Below are positions 23,717-32,061 of a stretch of 46,346 nucleotides of DNA, piece after piece (within the stretch, counting starts at the first letter, position 1; every line of letters starts with the position of its first letter). The notes beneath the pieces are model-generated. The model saw only the letters and a list, made by a program, of their open reading frames with translations, was not told where the DNA came from and did no database searches. A program made the translations under genes and the position numbers. This stretch comes from a virus. The DNA lies in IMG/VR virus record IMGVR_UViG_3300025141_015469, positions 1-46,346 of that record; one strand, given 5' to 3'.

Positions 23717-24701
23717 AACAGCAATCGTAACAGGTATCACTGGCCAAGACGGCTCTTATTTAGCGGAGCTGCTTTTAAAGAAGGGCTATAAAGTTGTTGG
23801 CCTTAAAAGAAGGTCTTCTGCAATATGCACAGGCCGGATCGATCATATTTTCAGCTCTCCAAATCTTGAAATGGAGTACTATGATTTAAGCGATTCTGGG
23901 AAAATTTGGGAAGTGCTGCACGAGTACCGTCCGGACGAGATTTATAACTTGGCAGCCCAATCTCATGTTAGGGTTTCGTTTGATATTCCCGAGCACACTG
24001 TTGATGGTATTGCCATGGGTACATTGCGGATTCTAAACGCCATGAAAACAGTAGTCCCGGACGCCAAGTTTTATCAAGCATCTTCTTCGGAGATGTTTGG
24101 GGATAACCCCAACCACCCATTCAACGAAGGGTCTAGGCTTATGCCGGCCTCCCCATACGCTTGTGCCAAAGTATTTGCTCACAGCCTGATTAGAAATTAT
24201 AGAGAAAGCTATAATTTACATGCATCGAGCGGGATTCTTTTTAACCACGAATCGCCAAGAAGGGGAGAAACGTTTGTTACAAGAAAGATAACAAGAGCCG
24301 CGGCCTCCATCAAAATGGGGCTACAGGACAAATTATATTTAGGCAATTTAGATGCTAAGCGAGATTGGGGCTTTGCTGGCGACTATGTTGAAGCGATGTG
24401 GCTTATGTTGCAACAAGAAAGGCCAGATGATTATGTTATATCAACCGGAAAGACATATTCTGTTAGAGACTTTTTAGAGTGTGTTTTTGACATATCGGGC
24501 CTCGGAGATCCAATGAAATATGTAGAAATCGATCCAAGACTCTTTAGACCACAAGAGGTACCGTATTTAATTGGAGACTCTACAAAAGCGAAAGAAAAAT
24601 TAGGATGGACCCCTAACGTTACACTCGAAGAATTGGCAAAAATGATGTATGATTCCGATTGGAATGACCTATGCCAAACACCAAAAATTAATAGCATTTA
24701 A
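23688..24701 (+). CDS. gmd: GDP-mannose 4,6-dehydratase
   Basis: Makes GDP-4-keto-6-deoxy-mannose, the substrate of the fcl product. 337 residues from the ATG at 23688 ([16 protein letters not shown]); the longer frame lies inside fcl. Motifs: [53 protein letters not shown] (Ser-Glu catalytic), [11 protein letters not shown] (YxxxK) and [18 protein letters not shown], all diagnostic for Gmd. With Fcl it gives a complete GDP-mannose to GDP-L-fucose route; GDP-mannose itself must come from the host. It closes the glycan cassette. Confidence 0.94.
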   Translation: MNGINKTNNKTAIVTGITGQDGSYLAELLLKKGYKVVGLKRRSSAICTGRIDHIFSSPNLEMEYYDLSDSGKIWEVLHEYRPDEIYNLAAQSHVRVSFDIPEHTVDGIAMGTLRILNAMKTVVPDAKFYQASSSEMFGDNPNHPFNEGSRLMPASPYACAKVFAHSLIRNYRESYNLHASSGILFNHESPRRGETFVTRKITRAAASIKMGLQDKLYLGNLDAKRDWGFAGDYVEAMWLMLQQERPDDYVISTGKTYSVRDFLECVFDISGLGDPMKYVEIDPRLFRPQEVPYLIGDSTKAKEKLGWTPNVTLEELAKMMYDSDWNDLCQTPKINSI

Positions 24702-24722
24702 GAAGATATAAAGGAGAATAAT

Positions 24723-24950
24723 ATGTCACAAGAAATGAATTTATCTGATCAGGCCGTGGGGGCCCTCATGATGGCTCTTCAAAAAAGCCTGCTTGAGCAA
24801 AGCGATATAGTACCCGTATTAAAGAATTTTAAAGTTAAATTATCTGAAGAGGGACTTATTGTGCTGAACCCACCTATTGTTAAGTTCGACGAGGATGTGC
24901 GTGAAAATTTACAACTATCTCTTGACCTTGACGAGCGACCAACCTCATAA
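24723..24950 (+). CDS. small acidic hypothetical protein
   Basis: 75 residues, behind a clean AAGGAG site. The helical N-terminal half (LSDQAVGALMMALQKSLLEQSDIV) is followed by a short beta-rich acidic end (GLIVLNPPIVKFDEDVRE). No Cys and no membrane span. Its stop shares a base with the next ATG (TAATG). Small proteins like this, grouped with a zinc ribbon and a late sigma factor, are typical of transcription-linked regions of large phages, but function is unknown. Confidence 0.65.
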   Translation: MSQEMNLSDQAVGALMMALQKSLLEQSDIVPVLKNFKVKLSEEGLIVLNPPIVKFDEDVRENLQLSLDLDERPTS

Positions 24951-25204
24951 TGCCTATTTATATTTATGGCTGTGAAAAGTGTGGTTGCGAAACAACAGTT
25001 AGCCACTCCATGACTGAAACAATGGAGTACTGCGACGTATGCGAAACTATAGGCACTCTTGTTAGAAGACCTTCTATGTTTTTTAGCCCAAAGAACGAAT
25101 CAGAACAAAAAGAAAAACCCGGGTCTTACGTCAAAGAATTCATAGAGGACGCTAAAAAAGACCTCAACAAACAAAAAGAAGAGTTAAGTATTAAAAATGA
25201 TTGA
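24950..25204 (+). CDS. FmdB-type zinc-ribbon protein
   Basis: 84 residues: MPIYIYGCEKCGCETTV opens with the FmdB/CxxC_CxxC_SSSS family start, the first CxxC is CEKC, and the second is CDVC about 20 residues later, followed by RRPSMFF. The four cysteines should bind one zinc ion. The C-terminal half is a charged helix (VKEFIEDAKKDLNKQKEEL). FmdB-type ribbons are annotated as regulatory but their mechanism is unknown; next to a sigma factor, a transcription role is plausible. Confidence 0.82.
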   Translation: MPIYIYGCEKCGCETTVSHSMTETMEYCDVCETIGTLVRRPSMFFSPKNESEQKEKPGSYVKEFIEDAKKDLNKQKEELSIKND

Positions 25205-25502
25205 AATAATACTAGGATTATCTGTTTTATTAAATGTGATTTTTATATGGTATCTCATTAAGTTGTTAAAAAGGTTTCTTAACGTCTCTGACGAACTAGA
25301 AAATCTTTTTGTTTTTTTGGAAGATTACGCGAACCATATAGAATCTGTATACAAATTAGAAAGATTTTATGGCGACGCCATATTAGAAAATTTGATGAAA
25401 CACTCTAAATCTGTAACGGATTTAGCTAAGAATTTTCGATCCACTTACGACGTAGAATACGAAATTCCAGAAGATGAAGAACATTACGATGAGGAAGAAT
25501 AA
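25197..25502 (+). CDS. small membrane-anchored acidic protein
   Basis: 101 residues. One N-terminal membrane helix (IEIILGLSVLLNVIFIWYLI, residues 2-21) with a basic cytosolic edge (KLLKRF), then an acidic helical domain and a strongly acidic tail (EIPEDEEHYDEEE). It overlaps the zinc-ribbon gene by 8 bases. The layout suggests an inner-membrane protein with an N-terminal anchor and a soluble C-terminal domain. No family recognised. Confidence 0.65.
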   Translation: MIEIILGLSVLLNVIFIWYLIKLLKRFLNVSDELENLFVFLEDYANHIESVYKLERFYGDAILENLMKHSKSVTDLAKNFRSTYDVEYEIPEDEEHYDEEE

Positions 25503-25505
25503 TAT

Positions 25506-26198
25506 ATGGCAAGAAAAGGAAAGAAGAATCATTATTTTACGAAGGTCCACGAAGAAGCTATTATAAATTATTGCCTTTCTAAAGACTTTCGTATAAAAAA
25601 TGAATTATATAATACATATATAGGCCCAGCCTTTAATGAGTTGGTAGATAAAATTGTTTATACTTATAAGTTTACAAATTTACCAAATATCGATTACTTG
25701 AAAGAAGACTGCAAAAATTGGTTAATTACCGTGCTTGATAAGTACGATCCGAATAGAGGCTCCAAGGCCTTTTCGTACTTTAGTGTTATAACAAAAAATT
25801 GGTTTATTCATAAAGTTAAAAAGAACGTTCAGAGAGCCAAAAGAGAAATGATAATCGAAGATTGTTATGTCGCGACACGAACCATCAAAGACGTCAATCA
25901 CCCCCTTGTGGTGCACAATACCTACGTCCAAGATAGTATAAAGAATGAATTTTGGGAAGCCTTTAGAGGACAGGTAAGCGAATGGGAAAAACTTCCTGTG
26001 CGCAATAATGAGAAAAAGGTAATTCAGGCGGTTAAGATTTTATTTGAAGAGTCTGAAAACATAGAAATTTTTAATAAAAAAGCTATTTACTTGTATATAA
26101 GAGAAATTACCGGCTTGAACACAAAACAGGTGGTCAGTAGTTTAAATAGAATTCGTGCGCGCTATAAGGATTTTAAAATCAAGTGGGACAAAGAATAA
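25506..26198 (+). CDS. late sigma factor, T4 gp55-like
   Basis: 230 residues. A sigma region-2-like core (about 40-115) carries LKEDCKNWLITVLDKYDPNRG and AFSYFSVITKNWFIHKVKKN, the arrangement seen in T4 gp55 and sigma70 region 2. Unlike T4 gp55, the C-terminus ends in a helix-turn-helix-like stretch (KKAIYLYIREITGL, then TKQVVSSLNRIRARYKDFK), resembling region 4. It would redirect host polymerase to late promoters. It lies just upstream of the virion structural genes. The sigma assignment is confident; promoter specificity is not known. Confidence 0.82.
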   Translation: MARKGKKNHYFTKVHEEAIINYCLSKDFRIKNELYNTYIGPAFNELVDKIVYTYKFTNLPNIDYLKEDCKNWLITVLDKYDPNRGSKAFSYFSVITKNWFIHKVKKNVQRAKREMIIEDCYVATRTIKDVNHPLVVHNTYVQDSIKNEFWEAFRGQVSEWEKLPVRNNEKKVIQAVKILFEESENIEIFNKKAIYLYIREITGLNTKQVVSSLNRIRARYKDFKIKWDKE

Positions 26199-26485
26199 AA
26201 AATGTTAATGAATACATCGAAGAATCGCTTTCCAACATAAGAGATGACCGCGCTGTAACATCAAACCTTTTAACAGATCTATTAATAGAAATGAAAAAAG
26301 CGTCTGATATCGAAACTCACAAACAACTTGGCCTCATTGCATCTAAATACGTCGAGACTCTACAGCGGTCTAATGAACAACTAGTTAAAATTACTGCTAT
26401 ATTAAACAAAAGACAAGAGAATGCCGTTGAATTAGATGAAAGCGATCGGCAAGAGCTTTTTGATATAATTCAAGGGGAGAAATGA
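26183..26485 (+). CDS. hypothetical helical protein following the sigma factor
   Basis: 100 residues from a GTG that overlaps the sigma gene by 16 bases; there is no in-frame ATG nearby. Mostly alpha-helical and amphipathic (VNEYIEESLSNIRDDRAV, YVETLQRSNEQLVKITAIL), with an acidic C-terminus (ELDESDRQELFDIIQGE). Coupled translation with the sigma gene invites comparison with late-transcription co-activators such as T4 gp33, but no sequence similarity can be claimed. A packaging role is equally open. Confidence 0.6.
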   Translation: MGQRIKNVNEYIEESLSNIRDDRAVTSNLLTDLLIEMKKASDIETHKQLGLIASKYVETLQRSNEQLVKITAILNKRQENAVELDESDRQELFDIIQGEK

Positions 26486-26489
26486 TTGG

Positions 26490-29400
26490 ATGTCTGAAAA
26501 TGATATTGATGAGAAACATTTACCATCTCGCCCGCCAGACGCCAATGCACTACTAAAGCTCCCACCCGGAGTACTCAACGAAGGGCTTGACGTTGATCCA
26601 TCTTCCCCAGGCGCAATCGGCGACGAAGAAAGCGGCTGGTCCATACTACAGCGCGTCGTAGGGGAAGTTTTTAACCCAAGCAAATTAGAAACACAAAAAC
26701 TATGGAAAGGCGTTTTAATGCGCGTTGACAACCCATATGAAGAGGGCGCCCCCTATACACCAACAGACATTGCTCTTATGGCATCAACCCCCATGAAGGA
26801 GAGCACAAAATATAGGCTACCAACGTATAAAATACGGATACCGGAATTACATTTGCCGCTTCCAATACCGAACAATGTTTATGAGCCCACAGCACAGGAC
26901 CAACTTATTATTGATCAGTACCCTACAGTGCAGGCTATAGATAGATTTGCATCGCGCCAGACAGTTTCTGTAGGAGACGTTGTGTGGGTGGAGGTGCCAA
27001 ACAGTCGCGCATCATCTTCTGGCTTGTTGTACCGAGGGCCCGTTGATCCAGAAGGGTTAGGAAGAGGCAAATCAGACGGCTCTTCACCAGTTCCCCAAGG
27101 CGCCTGCCTGGAGAAGTGTATACAAACTTACCCCAACAGGGGATCAATTGGGGATACCGTCAGCAGAGAAGTGTTGTTAGACAAACCGAATAGCGGCCTT
27201 CCACCGGTCGTGCTTGGCCAGGGCATTGTTGACGATAGAATAATCACGGGGGATGTATATAAGTCTTGGGTTGTGAATTTGTTTAAAGCGCTTAAAGCTG
27301 AAGGGAAATATAAAGGATTAGTTTGGACAGGGGTTTGCGACAATAACGGCGCAAACGATAGTCTTGGGATGTTGTCGGACGCCGGCCGAAAAGTTACCGA
27401 AGGAAAACCTGGCCGCTCAACGGTAATTTACATGCCCGTGGGAACAGATCCAACACAACCATTGGAAATAATATACTGGTTTCACGATAATCTTGGGTTT
27501 AGAAACAGCTTGAAAGAGTGGCGAGATCTTTGGCGCGCATCATTAAGCGAAATGACAAAAAAGAAGGCACAAAGATTAAATGGCGGCCGCCGAAATTTTG
27601 TTTTTGTGGTACCGGAGATGCCCTGGTCTTTGGAGGGATCCAACATACAAACGGGCGCCCCACGAGCCACCGCACCATCGGGCGCCCCCGCCGGCAGCCC
27701 AGAGGCGTACGGCTACAGAGATCGACAGTGGACAATGTGGGGCTTCCAGGGTATTTTGAAAGAGAGTTTTGAGCACGGCGGGAACATCCTAGGGGCATGC
27801 AACGAAAATGGAGCGCTCCAGAGCATCATTAGCACAACAACCAACAACACCACCGAATATTTTGATGACTTCCCCGGGGGAGACGCAGGATTTAACCCGC
27901 ACGGAGACACTCCGAGCTGCAGCCAACAGTATCTCACGCCATATTCCTTCCCATCCCAAGCGCTTGATCTACCTAAACTTACATTTCATAATTATTGGGA
28001 GTCTACAGAAGTCGGCGAAGCGGTGGCGACGAACAGGCTGGAACACTTGATTGATCCCAACGCGGATGCAAATATGGAACTTTTTCATGAAGAGGTTATA
28101 AGCATTTTAAAGAAACATTTTGGTGCAGTTAGTTCAAACGTGCAGTTAACTCTGGCTGCAGAAGGCCGCGGCGGTGCCGCGATATCTAATTTGGCCCGGA
28201 TTATAGCCACGGACCAAGAAGGCAAGGTACTTTCTGATAGCACAACAACAAGAACATTTAAGCTAGACATCGGCCCACTCCTAAAACGCCACTACAGAAC
28301 ATACGTGTCTCAGCTAGCCACGCTAGCCCCATCCAAAATTGTTCTTATAAATTCAGACTATAGTAGTGTTCATTATAATTTTTATCACGACAATGATATA
28401 TATCAGATTGCAAAAGGATGTAATCAGGCGAATCCACCTAAAATAGAAATACACTTAACGCCGAAATCTGTTGCAACAGCCCCCCTTCCACAGAGAGCCG
28501 CATCCGCCTTTTTTGGCAGCCTCGCCAACGTTAATGCGATAGATCCCTCGTCACCACCGACTTCATTTAAGGATGGGATAAAAAGATTAAAGCAATTTTA
28601 TTCTATTTGGGGCCACGTTGGATATTCACTTACCCAGCCGGGCGCCTGTGAAGAGGCACCGGGCGCTTCCACCAACAGTGTCGGCAGCCAAATGGTTATG
28701 TACGACGGCGCCACCGCAGCTTTATATTCTTTCTCGCCCGAACAGGCATACGCCAGCAGTCGGTCCATTATATACAAGGGCATTGGTCCCAAGTCCATGG
28801 CCAACAAAAATGCGGCCACCATCGGCATTGACCAGTGGAGTATATTACCCTTTCACCTACAAAAGAACCGAATGTTGGAGAATTTTTATAACGCAGGCGC
28901 ACAGATGATAAGAAGTGAAAAAAATGGCACTTTTGTATTGCCGGCACCTTTTCAAAACATCACGTATAAAGGTTGGCCGGCCGCCGCGGCACAGGGGGCC
29001 GTCGGATGGCTAGCCGCAAAGCATCCCCTCCCAACTGCACCACCGGTTGTACACCAAATTACACAAACGGAACAAAACAAAAAAAGTACGATTATAGCAT
29101 CGGATTCAATTGGCAGCCCAACGAAAAAAGTGTTTGAAAATTTTAATGGAAAGGTAATATTATATTCTTCTGAATTGGCCGGCCCATCAAAGACGGTCGC
29201 TATATTGCAACCACATCCCGCCGCAGCGTGGTCGGACTATGAACTCATTTATTATTTCCATGGCGATCTTGGGGCAAACGGCGCCGCAAAAACGTTCAAA
29301 CCAGCATTGATCAACCAACTTAATACAATAACAGAGACTGAAACCAATTGGAGCGGCCGCAATATTATAGTTGTTTTGGTGGATATTGACCCTCATCCGT

Positions 29401-31043
29401 ATAGCTATAGCTCAAAACTCTGGAAGGATCCTGAAAGGCCAGACGTTACATTTAACAAGTTCCACGAAGAGGTCGTTGGGAAAATTAAGACTAATTTTGC
29501 TTGGTGTTACCCAGGGGCCTCTTGTCTCGGCGTTCCACATGAGCCAGCAAAAAATCCAAAATTCTTTACAATTAAGGCGCACGGCGGCGGAAGCCGAATG
29601 CTTAAACACGCTATAAAAGACTTAGATGCCAAGTACATAGGAGGAACCGGCGGCCTCCGGAGAATAGATTTTCTTGATGGTAACTGGGGCGCCGAATACG
29701 GAATAATTAACACAATTTACAATAACTCAAAGTGGACCAGCAGAGTGACTCCTGGCACAGATTTTGAGATACACATAGTCGCCAGCCCACAAGCATTTGG
29801 CCCAAAAAAGATCCCGGCTTCCATCCGCGCCGCAAAATATTTACCTGGAGCGGAGAACGCCAGGCTAGGCGTGTGGGTTACATTAACGAATGTATCTTAT
29901 GGAGCGCTTCCATACAAGTACTTTTCAGCAGCTAGCAAATTAGACAAAGGCCCAGAAATATCTAATACTGCATTTTTTCTGGCTGAAAAGATGGGCAAGG
30001 TATCATGGCCGAATACACTCCCAGCGCCAGGATGGAGCGATTCCCCAGGCCTAGAGGACGCTACACTATTAACTTTTGGCAAAGACGGCAAAGCATATGC
30101 ACCCGCGGGGTCTCCATACTATGGAATGCACGTGCCGGAATTTGATTTATCTTCCGCGCCGGTATTCTACAAAGGAAAGCTAGAAAATCACACCCCATCG
30201 ACAGAGCAGGTTGCGCAAATTAGAGAATGCGATATTGAATGCCGGCAAGCCAAAGGTACCACAGCGGAGCCTACGGTGCCATCGTTCCTGACCAACCAAG
30301 ACTGTAAAACAAATCCGCTGGGACTGATAGAGTATGCCACCTCTCAGTTTAGTAGTATAAAAATCGACCCTCTCACAACGGGTTTCGATTGGGGGGTTGA
30401 GAAACTTGGTGATTTTCTAAGGGGGTTAGATTCTGGGGTATGGCTTAAGACAGCATATGTTGACTCTGCGGGTGCCAGGTACCAAAGGCCGACCACGTGG
30501 GTTGTCAAAGACATATCCCCACGACAGGCCAACGGTGTTGATCGAGTGAGAGGACACAGAGCCCACAGAGAGGGCATAGAAGCAGATATTGTTTTGCCTC
30601 AATTAAATATTGACGGCCTAACACCGGAACCAATTGGCACACCCTCTCTTAAACGTCTCACCTCAAAAGAACTCGACATAGATAAAACCGTTGCTCTTTT
30701 GATTTTATCGAACTTAAATGGTGCACGCGTCGTATTTTTAGATAAGAAATTTTTTGGTAAGATTCGGGCCCGCGCCAACTTTATTGCAACTGATGGCCAC
30801 GGATATGGATCAGAATTAAAAATGGATAAAGCGTTGAAATCGTTTTTTAGAAAACACCTGTTTGGAAAACCGAACGTCGTTGATCAATTGATGCGCCTGT
30901 TGCAACACAAAAAGGGCTATGACGATAGGTTAAAAATAAGGGTGCACCGAAAACTGGCATTATATGAGCATAGCAGCCATCCGCGCGATGCTATTAAACA
31001 CCTTCAAGATCTGGGGTGTGATTATGTCGGTGGTCCAGCTTAA
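26490..31043 (+). CDS. large baseplate hub/spike-like protein with degenerate hydrolase and murein-endopeptidase-like domains
   Basis: 1517 residues. An N-terminal segment (about 95-190) with YKIRIPELHLPLPIPN and VSVGDVVWVEVPN resembles the OB domain of phage spike/hub proteins. Two homologous alpha/beta-hydrolase-like units follow: IIYWFHDNLG (about 327) with FHEEVISILKKHF, and LIYYFHGDLG (about 919) with FHEEVVGKIKTNF. The nucleophile elbow GHSAGG reads AEGRGG and AHGGGS, so the serine is missing in both. The C-terminus (about 1340-1517) is MepA-like: HRAHREGIEADI keeps His/His/Asp, but the final HxH is replaced by DRLKIRVH. Position before gp25 supports a baseplate role. Unusually GC-rich for the window. 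Confidence 0.72.
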   Translation: MSENDIDEKHLPSRPPDANALLKLPPGVLNEGLDVDPSSPGAIGDEESGWSILQRVVGEVFNPSKLETQKLWKGVLMRVDNPYEEGAPYTPTDIALMASTPMKESTKYRLPTYKIRIPELHLPLPIPNNVYEPTAQDQLIIDQYPTVQAIDRFASRQTVSVGDVVWVEVPNSRASSSGLLYRGPVDPEGLGRGKSDGSSPVPQGACLEKCIQTYPNRGSIGDTVSREVLLDKPNSGLPPVVLGQGIVDDRIITGDVYKSWVVNLFKALKAEGKYKGLVWTGVCDNNGANDSLGMLSDAGRKVTEGKPGRSTVIYMPVGTDPTQPLEIIYWFHDNLGFRNSLKEWRDLWRASLSEMTKKKAQRLNGGRRNFVFVVPEMPWSLEGSNIQTGAPRATAPSGAPAGSPEAYGYRDRQWTMWGFQGILKESFEHGGNILGACNENGALQSIISTTTNNTTEYFDDFPGGDAGFNPHGDTPSCSQQYLTPYSFPSQALDLPKLTFHNYWESTEVGEAVATNRLEHLIDPNADANMELFHEEVISILKKHFGAVSSNVQLTLAAEGRGGAAISNLARIIATDQEGKVLSDSTTTRTFKLDIGPLLKRHYRTYVSQLATLAPSKIVLINSDYSSVHYNFYHDNDIYQIAKGCNQANPPKIEIHLTPKSVATAPLPQRAASAFFGSLANVNAIDPSSPPTSFKDGIKRLKQFYSIWGHVGYSLTQPGACEEAPGASTNSVGSQMVMYDGATAALYSFSPEQAYASSRSIIYKGIGPKSMANKNAATIGIDQWSILPFHLQKNRMLENFYNAGAQMIRSEKNGTFVLPAPFQNITYKGWPAAAAQGAVGWLAAKHPLPTAPPVVHQITQTEQNKKSTIIASDSIGSPTKKVFENFNGKVILYSSELAGPSKTVAILQPHPAAAWSDYELIYYFHGDLGANGAAKTFKPALINQLNTITETETNWSGRNIIVVLVDIDPHPYSYSSKLWKDPERPDVTFNKFHEEVVGKIKTNFAWCYPGASCLGVPHEPAKNPKFFTIKAHGGGSRMLKHAIKDLDAKYIGGTGGLRRIDFLDGNWGAEYGIINTIYNNSKWTSRVTPGTDFEIHIVASPQAFGPKKIPASIRAAKYLPGAENARLGVWVTLTNVSYGALPYKYFSAASKLDKGPEISNTAFFLAEKMGKVSWPNTLPAPGWSDSPGLEDATLLTFGKDGKAYAPAGSPYYGMHVPEFDLSSAPVFYKGKLENHTPSTEQVAQIRECDIECRQAKGTTAEPTVPSFLTNQDCKTNPLGLIEYATSQFSSIKIDPLTTGFDWGVEKLGDFLRGLDSGVWLKTAYVDSAGARYQRPTTWVVKDISPRQANGVDRVRGHRAHREGIEADIVLPQLNIDGLTPEPIGTPSLKRLTSKELDIDKTVALLILSNLNGARVVFLDKKFFGKIRARANFIATDGHGYGSELKMDKALKSFFRKHLFGKPNVVDQLMRLLQHKKGYDDRLKIRVHRKLALYEHSSHPRDAIKHLQDLGCDYVGGPA

Positions 31044-31057
31044 GGAAAAATTGATAT

Positions 31058-32035
31058 ATGGAATCAAACACAACAAAAACTAGAGACACAAAGCTTGAAC
31101 CAAAGGACGGTACGAACCAACCTAAAAATAAGTTGGCGCGCCAAGCAGGTATTGACGGCGACGACAATTTTTATAAAGTACCACAGTTAAATGTTGCACC
31201 GTGCGAAACCGTACTTAAGGGGAAGTACGGCTCTCATATTGGTCTTGGGGTTGACAGGTTGAATTCTTTGCAGGGTCGCAAGTTCGGTTCAGGGCTAGGA
31301 ATGGACGGTCATTTCGGATGCGCAGCGCTGGATATGGTTGCCGGCCTTGGATCATCCGAACAAATGCGAAATAGAGTTCCGGATGTACCAGTGAACCCGG
31401 ATGTGTTTAGGGACGCCGCGCGCGTGTATCTTTCTCAAAACTGCAACGTGGATGAGCAGTTTCAAATCTCAGATGGCACTATAGGAAATATAAGAAATAA
31501 ATCGACAGTTGCGATGAAGGCCGATCAACTAAGAATGTGGGCAAATGAAGGCATTAAAATTGGCACCGGCGCCGGAATAAACTCAAAGGGAAGAAAGGTG
31601 GTTAGTGTACCGCCCATTGACTTAATGCCGGGAAATACACCACCTGAAATGATGCAGCCGCTTGTTCGCGGCAGAAACATGCAGGCAGCTTTAAATGAAG
31701 TGATAGATAGAATGAATCAACTAATGTTAATTCTTGATGACTATATGTATTTTCAACAGATATTTAATAATGTATTGGCCTTTCATGATCATTATGACCC
31801 GCTAGCCATGGGCGCCGGTATTATTGCTGGCATTGGGCCCACGGGCTATTTCGGTGGTCGCACCGCAAAAAGCCCCAAGTGTATGGACGCGGGAGCAAAG
31901 ATGGGAGTCGCCATGACAACACATTTACAGCCTAATGTGACTAAATGGCTCATTGGGCTTGAGGGTACCCGCGCAGAATATTTATGGGAATGTATGACAA
32001 AACATATTAATAGTCGACATACAAACACTGGATAA
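31058..32035 (+). CDS. baseplate-associated structural protein (putative)
   Basis: 325 residues, beginning with a polar, lysine-rich arm. A central segment, GNIRNKSTVAMKADQLRMWANEGIKIGTGAG, resembles beta-helix/spike-tip-like repeats of phage tail proteins (AMKAD...EGIKI). A helical middle (MQAALNEVIDRMNQLMLILDDYMYF) could trimerise, and a glycine-rich loop follows. It is flanked by the hub-like protein and a 2110-aa virion protein, so a place in the spike or baseplate is inferred. No enzyme motif was seen. Confidence 0.6.
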   Translation: MESNTTKTRDTKLEPKDGTNQPKNKLARQAGIDGDDNFYKVPQLNVAPCETVLKGKYGSHIGLGVDRLNSLQGRKFGSGLGMDGHFGCAALDMVAGLGSSEQMRNRVPDVPVNPDVFRDAARVYLSQNCNVDEQFQISDGTIGNIRNKSTVAMKADQLRMWANEGIKIGTGAGINSKGRKVVSVPPIDLMPGNTPPEMMQPLVRGRNMQAALNEVIDRMNQLMLILDDYMYFQQIFNNVLAFHDHYDPLAMGAGIIAGIGPTGYFGGRTAKSPKCMDAGAKMGVAMTTHLQPNVTKWLIGLEGTRAEYLWECMTKHINSRHTNTG

Positions 32036-32061
32036 CATAAACCAATAAACGAGAAATTATT

